DNA of 31,152 nucleotides. Origin: Sulfuricella sp035530375 (lineage in GTDB: Bacteria > Pseudomonadota > Gammaproteobacteria > Burkholderiales > Sulfuricellaceae). Where the stretch lies: positions 1 through 31,152 of the forward strand of contig DATKUY010000034.1 of NCBI GenBank assembly GCA_035530375.1. Reading direction: 5' to 3'. Shown one piece after another: positions 7,280-18,342 of the stretch (its first letter is position 1; every line of letters begins with the position of its first letter). Below the pieces are notes generated by a model that did no database searches, was not told where the DNA came from, and was given only the letters and a program-made list of their open reading frames with translations. Both the position numbers and the translations under genes were made by a program.

Positions 7280-8356
7280 TTATTCTAATGTGATGCTGGT
7301 AATACAAAGAGACTGGTCATCCGAAATTCTACCCATGATATTCCCCAACGTGTAGGCGATCAACTGGGGGTGCAGGTGGAACAGACCGGGAAAGTTGGAA
7401 ACTCCCCAGTTTCTGCGGATGCCGTCGCTGGCCGTGATCACCAGGCAGCGTTTGCCGAGGTCGAAGTGCATCGGGGCGGAGTTTTTGTGTTCCTTGCCCA
7501 GCACGCCGGGTGCGAAGGACAGATTGTGCATTTCCTGGTCATCGAGGACATGGGCGTGCATGTCGCCAACGCCGAGGATGTTCAGTGTCTGTCCGGCCAG
7601 ACCGAGCTCGCCGGTAATCGCGACCGCGCCGCGCGTGCCCCTGAGCTGGCGATCCACTGCCTCCAGAACCGCCCCGGGAGTGTCGCAGTGGGCCAGGTGG
7701 GAGGCGAGATTGGCCGTAGCCGCCTGCGCTTGCTCGCCATGCCCCAATCCATCCAGATGCAGCCAGCGCAGATATTCGTCGGTTATCTGCAAATAAATGC
7801 GGTCACCGTTGTAGCGATCGTTCGACAGCGAGCGGGAGAACAGGCCGACACCCAAGCCGGGTGCAAGGCCTCCGGTGCTTGCGTCTGTAATGGAATTCGT
7901 GTTTTTGTTGCCCGTGTAGAAGCGCGCGAGAAAAACCGTCCCGTTCCACCTTTTCAACCCGTCGACGCTTTCATTCTGGGTGTAGATAAACGATTCGTCG
8001 CTGAGGCGGCGGATGCTGCCCAAGCCCTTGCCCAGTGTGTTTACGCTGGAATAGCCATCTTTTTCCGCGAGGGAAAGGTTGGCAATGCCCGAGCCGTAAT
8101 CCAGCGCCAGGATATCCAGCACCGGCCCCGGTTGTTGCCAGACCTGAATCAGGCCGCGCCCGCCGGCATGTTTGACCTGGTTGCTGACCAGCTCGGAAGC
8201 GACCAGTGCCATGCGCTCCCGTTTCTGCTCGGCAATACCGAGGCGCCGGGCAATCGCGGATAGCTTTGAACGCAACAGGATGAGCGCGCTTTCGTTTTGC
8301 ACCGGGCTGCTGTACAGCAGCCTGCAATCTGTCGCGCTGTCGAATATTTTAGCCAT
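7280..8356 (-). CDS. RsbT-like kinase fused to RsbX/SpoIIE-type PP2C phosphatase
   Basis: From the ATG at 8356 the protein has 358 residues and two catalytic domains. The N-terminal GHKL ATP-binding domain (about 1-145) has the N box SELVSNQVKHAG (54-65), G1 box DYGSGI (86-91) and G2 box GKGLGS (109-114), as in RsbT switch kinases. The C-terminal domain (about 165-358) has the RsbX/SpoIIE metal site DGLGHG (202-207), a central AVAITGELGL and a second site LVITASDG. In B. subtilis RsbT phosphorylates RsbR/RsbS and RsbX removes the phosphates; here both are on one chain. The start overlaps the cyclase stop by 8 bases. An in-frame TTG at 8371 is an alternative start and would add five residues. 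Position between the cyclase and the RsbR-like gene supports a single signalling operon. Confidence 0.88.
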   Translation of the reverse strand: MAKIFDSATDCRLLYSSPVQNESALILLRSKLSAIARRLGIAEQKRERMALVASELVSNQVKHAGGRGLIQVWQQPGPVLDILALDYGSGIANLSLAEKDGYSSVNTLGKGLGSIRRLSDESFIYTQNESVDGLKRWNGTVFLARFYTGNKNTNSITDASTGGLAPGLGVGLFSRSLSNDRYNGDRIYLQITDEYLRWLHLDGLGHGEQAQAATANLASHLAHCDTPGAVLEAVDRQLRGTRGAVAITGELGLAGQTLNILGVGDMHAHVLDDQEMHNLSFAPGVLGKEHKNSAPMHFDLGKRCLVITASDGIRRNWGVSNFPGLFHLHPQLIAYTLGNIMGRISDDQSLCITSITLE

Positions 8357-9440
8357 GACAGGGGCTGGCAATTTTCGGGCAGATCAGTTCGCAGTCGCCG
8401 TTGTCCGGCATTGGGCAGATATCCACCACGGCGCGGCCGCGGCCGCGGTGTTTTGCCTCGTACAAGGCGTTGTCGGCATGCCGGATGAAATCTTCCAGGG
8501 CGAGGCCGTCCGGAGTGTCCGGGTTGATCGCGGTGATGCCGATACTGACCTTGTTCTCCATCAACTCCAGCACTTTTCCGGCCTTGCTGCAGGCGAGCGG
8601 GTAATCGGCGAAGATGAGCATGGCGAATTCGTCCCCGCCGAAACGAAAGGCGAAGTCCACATCTTCGCGGATAACGCTGAGCAGGATAAGGGCCATTTTG
8701 TTGAGGTAGGCGTCACCGAACTGGTGTCCGAATTCGTCATTGATGTTCTTGAAGAAATCGAGATCGAACAGCAGCAGCGAGAGCGGTTCGTTCTTTTGCC
8801 GCATGGCGCGACGGAATGCGCGGCCCAGTTTTTCATCGAAGGCGCGGCGATTGAACAGCCCGGTGAGCGGATCGGTTTCGGCCTGGCGCAAGGATTCGTA
8901 AAGTTCGGCCTGGCGCTTCTCCAGCGCCTGCTGAAGCAACTTAAGCTCCGCCTCGGTGCGGGTACGGGTTTCATCGAGGTGGCGCGCCATTTCGGCATTG
9001 CGCTGCAACAGGATGGCGGGGTCGGCGGCTGCGGTCGAGTTCTGCAGATGCTGGCGCAGCTGTTCTATGGCGGCAGATGACGGGAGCTTGGGAAAATGCG
9101 CAATTCTGACACAAGGCCTTTCACCGGTTTCAGCCCACAGAGAGCCGGCGTTTTCCAGGGCAAGCGGTTCAGTGCGGGCGGCGCTCGCGTTCTCGCGCGG
9201 GGCGTGTTCACCGTCCCAGCACACCAGCAAATGGCCCTTCTCAAGTTGCAGGCTGACCGGCAGCGGATAGCCGGTGGCGGCGCCCGCGTTGCGCAGCTTT
9301 TGCATCAGTTCCAGCGAGGCGATGGAGGCGGGGAAAGGATTGCCGCCAAGCCTGCTCGTGCTTTCCAGGGTGAACCCGATAAAATTCTGCAAATCGGATT
9401 CGATCGCCAGGTTTTGTCTCAGAAGTTCGACGGATTCCAA
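8349..9440 (-). CDS. Diguanylate cyclase (GGDEF domain)
   Basis: Protein of 363 residues that should make cyclic di-GMP from two GTP. The first 140 residues match no domain I recognise. A coiled-coil stretch follows (about 148-188). The GGDEF domain starts at TDPLTGLFNRRAF (189-201) and has the active-site loop RFGGDEF (GGDEF at 268-272) plus the usual FDLDFFKNINDEFGH segment. The inhibitory RxxD motif five residues before GGDEF is replaced by EDVD, so product feedback is probably weak. The start is a TTG at 9440 behind a GCGGGG ribosome-site-like run; the first in-frame ATG is codon 46. No transmembrane segment is seen, so it should be cytosolic and may receive its signal by protein contact. 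It is the first gene of the run ending in pilU and overlaps the next gene. Confidence 0.93.
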   Translation of the reverse strand: MESVELLRQNLAIESDLQNFIGFTLESTSRLGGNPFPASIASLELMQKLRNAGAATGYPLPVSLQLEKGHLLVCWDGEHAPRENASAARTEPLALENAGSLWAETGERPCVRIAHFPKLPSSAAIEQLRQHLQNSTAAADPAILLQRNAEMARHLDETRTRTEAELKLLQQALEKRQAELYESLRQAETDPLTGLFNRRAFDEKLGRAFRRAMRQKNEPLSLLLFDLDFFKNINDEFGHQFGDAYLNKMALILLSVIREDVDFAFRFGGDEFAMLIFADYPLACSKAGKVLELMENKVSIGITAINPDTPDGLALEDFIRHADNALYEAKHRGRGRAVVDICPMPDNGDCELICPKIASPCHG

Positions 9441-9518
9441 ATGATGCCCCGCTAGGGTTTTAGCCCGATCATGAATTAATGTTTTATTCCGGTAAAAACT
9501 GTTGGCAGTGGACTAACA

Positions 9519-9905
9519 TCAGGTTTGCGCCCAAGGCAGGCTCTCGAAGCGCCAGCCATTATGCGAGTTGCGGTGATGATGCTCGTCAAGGTCGCCCTCG
9601 AAACCATTCAACACGTTGAACACCTCCGGCAACCCGGCTTTTTCCAGTGCCAGTCCGGCATCCACCGAGCGGCGGCCGGAGCGGCAGATCAGCACCACAG
9701 GGCGGTTCACGCTCGCAGACTTTTTGACGTGGCCGATGAAGTTAGGGTTGATTTCCCAGTCCGGACCGTCGATCCATGGAATCAGCATCGAGCCTTCGGG
9801 ATGGCCGACGAACAGGTATTCCATCTCGCTGCGCACGTCGATGAACACCGCCTCCGGGTTGGATTGCAGGAATTCGTAGGCTTGCTTTGGCGTCAGGTGT
9901 TGCAT
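9519..9905 (-). CDS. Single-domain rhodanese-like sulfurtransferase
   Basis: Protein of 128 residues made of one rhodanese domain, the usual size for stand-alone rhodaneses. The CH2A-type signature AVFIDVRSEMEYLFVGHPEG is near the start. The catalytic loop is LICRSGRRS with the persulfide cysteine at residue 74. The C-terminus carries a histidine-rich stretch, DEHHHRNSHNGWRF, typical of a proteobacterial subgroup that ends in WRFEGLPW-like sequence. It is cytosolic with no signal peptide. It is divergent from metH, sharing a 75-base intergenic region, and is followed by the cyclase gene after 78 bases. Its role could be sulfur transfer or cyanide/thiosulfate handling; the physiological acceptor cannot be read from the sequence. 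Confidence 0.92.
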   Translation of the reverse strand: MQHLTPKQAYEFLQSNPEAVFIDVRSEMEYLFVGHPEGSMLIPWIDGPDWEINPNFIGHVKKSASVNRPVVLICRSGRRSVDAGLALEKAGLPEVFNVLNGFEGDLDEHHHRNSHNGWRFESLPWAQT

Positions 9906-9980
9906 GGTGTCGCTCCTTAGCGGTCTGACTGGCTGATGTTATTATAGGCGCTTTTCGCTCCGTCGAGATACTCAATTGCC

Positions 9981-13676
<3,696 letters not shown>

Positions 13677-13680
13677 TTAG

Positions 13681-13726
13681 AGCCCGGGACGCCATGGCGC
13701 CAAGCATGTCAAAGCCGGGCTTTCTT
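13681..13726 (+). terminator. Candidate terminator hairpin after metH
   Basis: AGCCCGG at 13681-13687 pairs with CCGGGCT at 13715-13721 and is followed by TTCTT. The loop is long (27 bases) but contains a further small self-complementary stretch (CGCCATGGCG), so a branched fold is possible. The right arm lies inside the 3' end of the convergent HD-GYP gene. The short T run makes it a weak intrinsic terminator. Confidence 0.35.
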
Positions 13727-14848
13727 GCCCCACACTTGCTGCATGCTGAAACGAACACTCGCTTGATCCACGTCAAGCACTTCCTTGATGGCAAACGTCT
13801 CGTTGCCGGTATCCCGCTTGACCGGAATGGACAACGGGATGCCGCGGGGCCCAACGAGCGCATGTGCGATAGGCGTGGTGGCCGTTTCTCCCTTTTGGCT
13901 GACAACCCCGATTTCGCCATTGTTCAATCGTACCAGGGTACCCGGCGGGTAGATCCCCATCTCCTTGATGATATGCGCCGCGAGCGCGGGATCAATGCCT
14001 TTTCCTCTTTCAAGAAAAATTTCGCGCAGCGCGACATTGGGAAGGATCGATTTGCGGTACTTTCTTTCTGAAACGCAGGCGCAATAGCGGTCTGCCAAGG
14101 CAATGAGCCTGGCATTTTTGGGGATGTCTTCGCCCTTCTTGCCTGAAGGATAGCCGCTGCCATCTTCATTTTCATGGTGGCAAAGCACGTATGACAACCA
14201 ATCGGGGTCTCGTATTCCAACCGCTTCCAGCAGCCTTACGCTTTCTTGAGGGTGGCGCTGAATGATCTCGGTTTCTTCGGCGGTGAGGGCATCCTGCTTA
14301 CCCTGAAGATGCGCATGCTGTCGAAGCATACCCACATTCATGGTTAGGGCGGCCGCGGCAATCATTACAATTTCTTCCGGCGCCATTGCCATGGACCGCG
14401 CAACCAATATTGAAATGACTGCCGTGTCGACGCAATGCCTGACCGGATAACTGCCGGCCTGCTGATTGAGCAAGACACAGGCGATCGCAATATCGGGGTT
14501 CAACTCGGTAGCAAAGATCACGGATTTTGCAACTTCCAGGAGTGTGCCGGGGAAATCGGGTTCACTGTTCAATCCGAACAGCAGACGCTCCAGCCGATTG
14601 TCGGCGAGATTGATCAGCCGCAAAACGGAAGGCGCCTCTTGTTCTTTGGAAGGGTCGTCTGTCCCGCGAGAAAGGCCGGAAGAAGACGTTTCGACGAATA
14701 GGCCCCGTTCAACCAGCGCCTCGACTTGATGAGGGTGATCGACAATGTACCCTTTTTTCAGCAATAGGCTGCCTTTGTCGTCATAAACATTCCATCGCAG
14801 GGGTTCCCCCATATGGATGTTTGACATGGACAGGCGTCGTTGAGCCAT
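13709..14848 (-). CDS. Degenerate HD-GYP domain protein, copy 1
   Basis: Protein of 379 residues from the ATG at 14848. The frame is open to 14947, but the second copy starts at the same MAQRRL..MSNI motif, which fixes this start. An N-terminal domain (about 1-70) precedes a region with HD-GYP landmarks: HCVDTAV (138-144), RHPQESV (198-204), HHENEDGSGYP (224-234) and ALADRY (250-255). The catalytic HD pair is gone: the slot normally reading LLHDIGK is ALTMNVGM, with Met170-Asn171. Cyclic-di-GMP hydrolysis is therefore doubtful and a binding or regulatory role is more likely. It is paralogous and ungapped to copy 2 over the whole length; my hand count gives 245 of 379 identical residues. It is convergent with metH. 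Confidence 0.85.
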   Translation of the reverse strand: MAQRRLSMSNIHMGEPLRWNVYDDKGSLLLKKGYIVDHPHQVEALVERGLFVETSSSGLSRGTDDPSKEQEAPSVLRLINLADNRLERLLFGLNSEPDFPGTLLEVAKSVIFATELNPDIAIACVLLNQQAGSYPVRHCVDTAVISILVARSMAMAPEEIVMIAAAALTMNVGMLRQHAHLQGKQDALTAEETEIIQRHPQESVRLLEAVGIRDPDWLSYVLCHHENEDGSGYPSGKKGEDIPKNARLIALADRYCACVSERKYRKSILPNVALREIFLERGKGIDPALAAHIIKEMGIYPPGTLVRLNNGEIGVVSQKGETATTPIAHALVGPRGIPLSIPVKRDTGNETFAIKEVLDVDQASVRFSMQQVWGKKARL

Positions 14849-14880
14849 TGCGTTCCCCGAGTTGGCCGCCCTTGCGGAGG
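14849..14880 (-). promoter_or_regulatory. Conserved leader before HD-GYP copy 1
   Basis: These 32 bases directly upstream of the start match the leader of copy 2 (16264-16295) at 29 positions, more than the 65% protein identity would lead one to expect. The minus strand runs from CCTCCGCA through GGGCGGCC to the ribosome-site-like GGGGAA and then the start codon. A small hairpin (CCCT with AGGG around CCGCA) is possible. The rest of the gap to 15123 holds no gene; it contains CCATAATCGCAC at 14969-14980, also found upstream of copy 2. Confidence 0.6.
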
Positions 14881-15123
14881 GAGTTACGAGTACTAAAAAT
14901 ATGCGTAAAAAATTGAACGAATTATTATATGATGATTCTTCGAGCAATCGTTAAATGCCACAACCATACCATAATCGCACACATTCCACGGTAACCGCTC
15001 TTCGATCAGGATGCCCTGCATGTGCGTCCTTGATCCCTCGTTCCACTCAAGCATTGCTGCTGTCAAGAATCCGCACCGAAAACAAGACGATTGCCGGCCG
15101 GGAACATTGAATGGAAAGTTCGG

Positions 15124-16263
15124 CTAGAAGCTGGCCTCATCCCCCCATATTTGCTGCATGCTGAAATGGATGTTTGCCTGGCTCTCATGGAGCGTTTCTT
15201 TTATGGCAAGCGTCTCGGTGGCGGTATTTCTCTTGATGGGCAAAGCCAAAGGCACACCGTTCGCCCCGACGAGAGCGTGCACGATAGGCGTAGCGGCGCC
15301 CTCCCCCTTTTTGGATACGACACCAATTTCACCGTTGTTCAATCGTACGAAAGTGCCCGGCGGGTAGATGCCCAGCTCCTTGATAAAATACGTTGTGAGC
15401 AAGTGGTCGATGCCTTTTCCCTTATCAAGAAAAATGTCGCGCAACGCAATGTTGGGAAGAGTCGACTTGCGGAAGTCCCTGGCGGAAACGCAGGCGCAGT
15501 AGCGGTCTGCCAGGGCGATGATCTTGGCGGGACGGGGAATGTCATTGCCGGCCTTGCCGAATGGGTAGCCGGTGCCATCCTCGACCTCATGGTGCGCCAG
15601 AACGTATGCCAGCCAATTCGGGTCGCGCACCCCGGCAGATTCCAGCATTTTTACGCTATCCTCGGGGTGCTGGCGAATCAGCCCGAGCAACTCGGCAGAG
15701 AGGGCATACTGCTTGCGTTCCAGTTGCGCATGGTGTTTGATCATGCCAACGTTCATGGTGAGCGCGGCGGCTGTAATCGTGAGAATTTCCTCGCGCGCGA
15801 TCTCCATTGAGCGCGCGATCAATATCGAAACCACGGCGGTGTCGACGCAATGTCTTATCGGGTAGGGAACAGCCTGTTGGTTGAGCAAAATACAGGCCAC
15901 TGCGATGTCGGGGTTCAGGTCGACCGCGGCGGTCACTATTTTCGCGATTTCCAGGATTTTATTCGGAAAGTCGGTTTCATTATGCAATCCGAATAGCAGC
16001 CGATCCAGCCGTTTATTGGCGAGATTGATCGAGCGCAGGACAGAAGGCGCTTCCTGCGGCGGAGCGGCGTTGGCCGGCCCATAGATGGGGGCGTTCGCAG
16101 TGGCCTCGACGAATAGCCCGCGCGCAACCAGAGCCTCAACTTGCGACGCGCGTTCGACAATGTACCCTTTTCTCAGCAACAAGTGGCCGCTGGCGTCTGT
16201 CACATCCCACTGTAGGGGTTCCCCTATCTGGATGTTTGACATGGTTAAGCGTCGTTGAGCCAT
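15124..16263 (-). CDS. Degenerate HD-GYP domain protein, copy 2
   Basis: Protein of 379 residues, the same length as copy 1 and alignable without a gap. Landmarks are HCVDTAV (138-144), RQHPEDSV (197-204), HHEVEDGTGYP (224-234) and ALADRYCACVS (250-260). The HD pair is again replaced by Met170-Asn171 (ALTMNVGM), so the loss predates the duplication or is a subfamily trait. Other HD-GYP histidines are kept, so a partial metal site may remain. The most variable part is residues 51-70, a linker between the N-terminal domain and the HD-GYP part; the C-terminal region PPGT(F/L)VRLNNGEIGVV is nearly invariant. It is divergent from the mutarotase gene, with 174 bases between them. No membrane segment is visible. 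Function is unknown beyond a likely c-di-GMP-related sensory role. Confidence 0.85.
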   Translation of the reverse strand: MAQRRLTMSNIQIGEPLQWDVTDASGHLLLRKGYIVERASQVEALVARGLFVEATANAPIYGPANAAPPQEAPSVLRSINLANKRLDRLLFGLHNETDFPNKILEIAKIVTAAVDLNPDIAVACILLNQQAVPYPIRHCVDTAVVSILIARSMEIAREEILTITAAALTMNVGMIKHHAQLERKQYALSAELLGLIRQHPEDSVKMLESAGVRDPNWLAYVLAHHEVEDGTGYPFGKAGNDIPRPAKIIALADRYCACVSARDFRKSTLPNIALRDIFLDKGKGIDHLLTTYFIKELGIYPPGTFVRLNNGEIGVVSKKGEGAATPIVHALVGANGVPLALPIKRNTATETLAIKETLHESQANIHFSMQQIWGDEASF

Positions 16264-16295
16264 TGCGTTCCCTGAATTGGCCGCCCCTGCGGAGG
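16264..16295 (-). promoter_or_regulatory. Conserved leader before HD-GYP copy 2
   Basis: Matches the copy 1 leader at 29 of 32 positions. The minus strand carries CCTCCGCAGGGGCGGCC and then AGGGAA 4-5 bases before the ATG. The sequence just upstream (CCGCC with GGCGG around TCCGCAGG) could fold into a hairpin close to the ribosome site. Confidence 0.6.
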
Positions 16296-16437
16296 CGGCG
16301 CGTGAGTATCATAAAATTCGCATAACGAGTATTACGATACATGGGAAATCAAGCAATTTAATTATAGGTGTTTTTTGAGAATTTGTTTAATGCCATAATC
16401 GCACCCACGATATTTATTAGGAAGGCTACTTCAAGGT

Positions 16438-17352
16438 ATGAATACCCCTGAACTCGATGCGCTTAACCGGCGTTTTGCCATCACCGGGCATCTGGCATTT
16501 AAGGAAGGCCCAGGCGGCCTGGCCGTCGCCGAAGTGACGAACGCCCATGCCGAGGCAAGCATTGCCTTGCAGGGCGCCCATGTGATGACCTGGCAACCGC
16601 GCGGTCAGGAGCCTGTGCTGTGGCTCTCGCGCTTCGGAAAATTCGCGCCGGGCAAGTCGATCCGTGGCGGGGTGCCGATCTGCTGGCCGTGGTTCGGCCC
16701 GCATGCAAGCGAAACCACTTTGCCCGGCCATGGCTTTGCCCGTACCGTAATGTGGGAGGCGAAAGAAACCCGTGCGCTGCCGGATGGCGCAACCTTCCTC
16801 CGCTTCGGGCTGATCGAGACCGACGCCACTCGCGCCCAATGGCCGCATCCTTCAACCGCCGAGTTGCTGGTGACGGTTGGCGCCGAACTGCGTATCGAAC
16901 TGGTCACACGCAATATCGGCAGCGCGCCATTCCAGTTGGGCGAGGCATTCCACACCTATTTCCATGTCAGCGACGTGGCCGACATGGAGATCAAGGGGCT
17001 GGAAGGCTGCACCTATCTGGACAAGGTGGGCGTGCCCGCCCGCAGAACCCAACAGGGGCCCATTGTGATCGAGAGCGAGGTCGATCGGGTTTATCTCGAC
17101 ACCGAAGCCGACTGCCTGATCGAGGATCGCGGCCTCGGACGGCGTACCCGCATCGCCAAGCACGGCAGTCGTTCCGCCGTGGTGTGGAACCCCTGGATGG
17201 AAAAAGCCGAAAAAATGGGTGATTTCGGCCCCGAAGGATATCGCGGCATGGTCTGCGTGGAAACCGGCAACGCCGCAGATAACGTGGTGACAGTGCAACC
17301 CGGTACGGCGCACAGCCTTGTGGCGGTGATCAGCGTCGAGGCGCTGCCCTGA
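16438..17352 (+). CDS. yeaD: D-hexose-6-phosphate mutarotase (YeaD family)
   Basis: Cytosolic enzyme of 304 residues, family-normal length, that interconverts alpha and beta anomers of hexose 6-phosphates such as glucose 6-phosphate. Family motifs are SIRGGVPICWPWFGPH (74-89), PGHGFARTVMW (96-106), GEAFHTYFHVSDV (168-180), VVWNPWMEKAEKMGDF (248-263) and MVCVETGNA (271-279). From family structures, His172 and Glu275 are the likely acid/base pair and Arg77 and His98 help bind the phosphate or sugar. An AGGAAGG run lies about 14 bases before the ATG, a somewhat long spacing; CAAGG is nearer. A CATAAT box in the upstream gap (16394-16399) is a candidate -10 element. The HDOD gene follows after 43 bases. 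Confidence 0.95.
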   Translation: MNTPELDALNRRFAITGHLAFKEGPGGLAVAEVTNAHAEASIALQGAHVMTWQPRGQEPVLWLSRFGKFAPGKSIRGGVPICWPWFGPHASETTLPGHGFARTVMWEAKETRALPDGATFLRFGLIETDATRAQWPHPSTAELLVTVGAELRIELVTRNIGSAPFQLGEAFHTYFHVSDVADMEIKGLEGCTYLDKVGVPARRTQQGPIVIESEVDRVYLDTEADCLIEDRGLGRRTRIAKHGSRSAVVWNPWMEKAEKMGDFGPEGYRGMVCVETGNAADNVVTVQPGTAHSLVAVISVEALP

Positions 17353-17395
17353 CCGACACGGGAAACCGTGGCCGGAACAGTAAGGACGCGCACGG

Positions 17396-18292
17396 ATGAT
17401 AGACCGTCCCCTGAACCTGGAAGCCTGGGTGGAGTATCTCGATCAGGCGCCCCTGCCGGTCTTGCGCCGCACCGCAGTAGAACTCGCACACCTGAAGGAA
17501 AGAGAAGACGACCTCAACGGGCATGAGCTTGCCGCCGTGATTCTGCGCGATCCGATCATGACGCTGAAGGTACTGCGCTATTTGCAGTCCCACCGGGGCA
17601 AAAGCCAGGTCACCGATATCACCACCATCGACCGGGCCATCATGATGATCGGCACCACGCCTTTTTTTAAGGAATTTGCCGTACAGCCCTTGATCGAGGA
17701 TACCCTGGCCGATTATCCGCTGGCCCTCGAGGGCGCGACGCGGGTCATGAGCCGGGCGCACCATGCCGCACTATATGCGCTGGACTGGTCGGTGCTGCGC
17801 CATGACATGGATACCAACGAGGTGGTGATCGCCGCCCTGTTGCGCGATCTGGCCGAAATCCTGTTGTGGTGCTTCGCGCCCACACCGATGCAGTACATCC
17901 GCGAAAAAATGCGACGCGATCCGACCTTGCGCAGCATGACCATGCAACTGGAATCGCTCGGCTTCAGCCTGCTCGAATTGCAGCTCGCCATTGCCACCGC
18001 CTGGCATTTGCCCAAGCTGCTGTTGTCGCTGATGGACGAATCCCTGGCCGACATGCCGCGCACCCGATGCGTCACGCTCGCGGTCGCGCTCGCCCGCCAT
18101 TCCGCCAACGGCTGGAACGATGCCGCACTGCCCGACGATTACAAGGGGATGCAGGAACTGCTCAAAATTTCGCCGCAGGAAGCGTGGGATCGCATCCGCC
18201 ATACCACCCTGCTGGCCGCGAAAGGCTGGGACTGGTACGGCGTTCCGCCGGCTGCCGCCTGGCTGCCGATGCAAGCCGCATTTTTAAATTGA
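17396..18292 (+). CDS. HDOD domain signalling protein
   Basis: Protein of 298 residues whose central part fits the HDOD (HD-related output) domain: LPVLRRTAVELAHLKE near the start, then HELAAVILRDPIMTLKVLRYLQS, ITTIDRAIMMIGTTPFFKEF, and VVIAALLRDLAEILLWCFAP where an HD enzyme would have HD. HDOD proteins lack metal ligands and act as adaptor or regulatory modules, often next to GGDEF, EAL or histidine-kinase partners. The C-terminal third (about 210-298) is helical and ends AWLPMQAAFLN. A TAAGGA ribosome site lies 9 bases before the ATG. Its stop overlaps, by one base, an ATG in the mpl frame, but mpl most likely starts 51 bases further on. No catalytic activity is expected; the partner is not evident here. 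Confidence 0.88.
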   Translation: MIDRPLNLEAWVEYLDQAPLPVLRRTAVELAHLKEREDDLNGHELAAVILRDPIMTLKVLRYLQSHRGKSQVTDITTIDRAIMMIGTTPFFKEFAVQPLIEDTLADYPLALEGATRVMSRAHHAALYALDWSVLRHDMDTNEVVIAALLRDLAEILLWCFAPTPMQYIREKMRRDPTLRSMTMQLESLGFSLLELQLAIATAWHLPKLLLSLMDESLADMPRTRCVTLAVALARHSANGWNDAALPDDYKGMQELLKISPQEAWDRIRHTTLLAAKGWDWYGVPPAAAWLPMQAAFLN

Positions 18293-18306
18293 TGCCGAAA
18301 AAACCT

Positions 18307-18312
18307 TATAAT
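18307..18312 (+). promoter_or_regulatory. Candidate -10 box for mpl
   Basis: A perfect TATAAT lies 31-36 bases before the mpl ATG. At 17 bases upstream there is only TTAAAT, a weak -35. It supports the mpl start at 18343 rather than the upstream in-frame ATG at 18292, because the predicted transcript would begin near 18319. Confidence 0.5.
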
Positions 18313-18342
18313 GACGGGCTGATCAACCACGCATCGTCATTC

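Noticed and set aside
7255..7283. Direct repeat GACGATTA twice between the RsbR-like gene and the fusion gene
   Set aside because: Two 8-base copies 14 bases apart in a short AT-rich gap can occur by chance; no partner feature supports an operator.
9906..9980. Possible SAM or cobalamin riboswitch before metH
   Set aside because: The gap to the divergent rhodanese gene is only 75 bases and contains no conserved riboswitch core.
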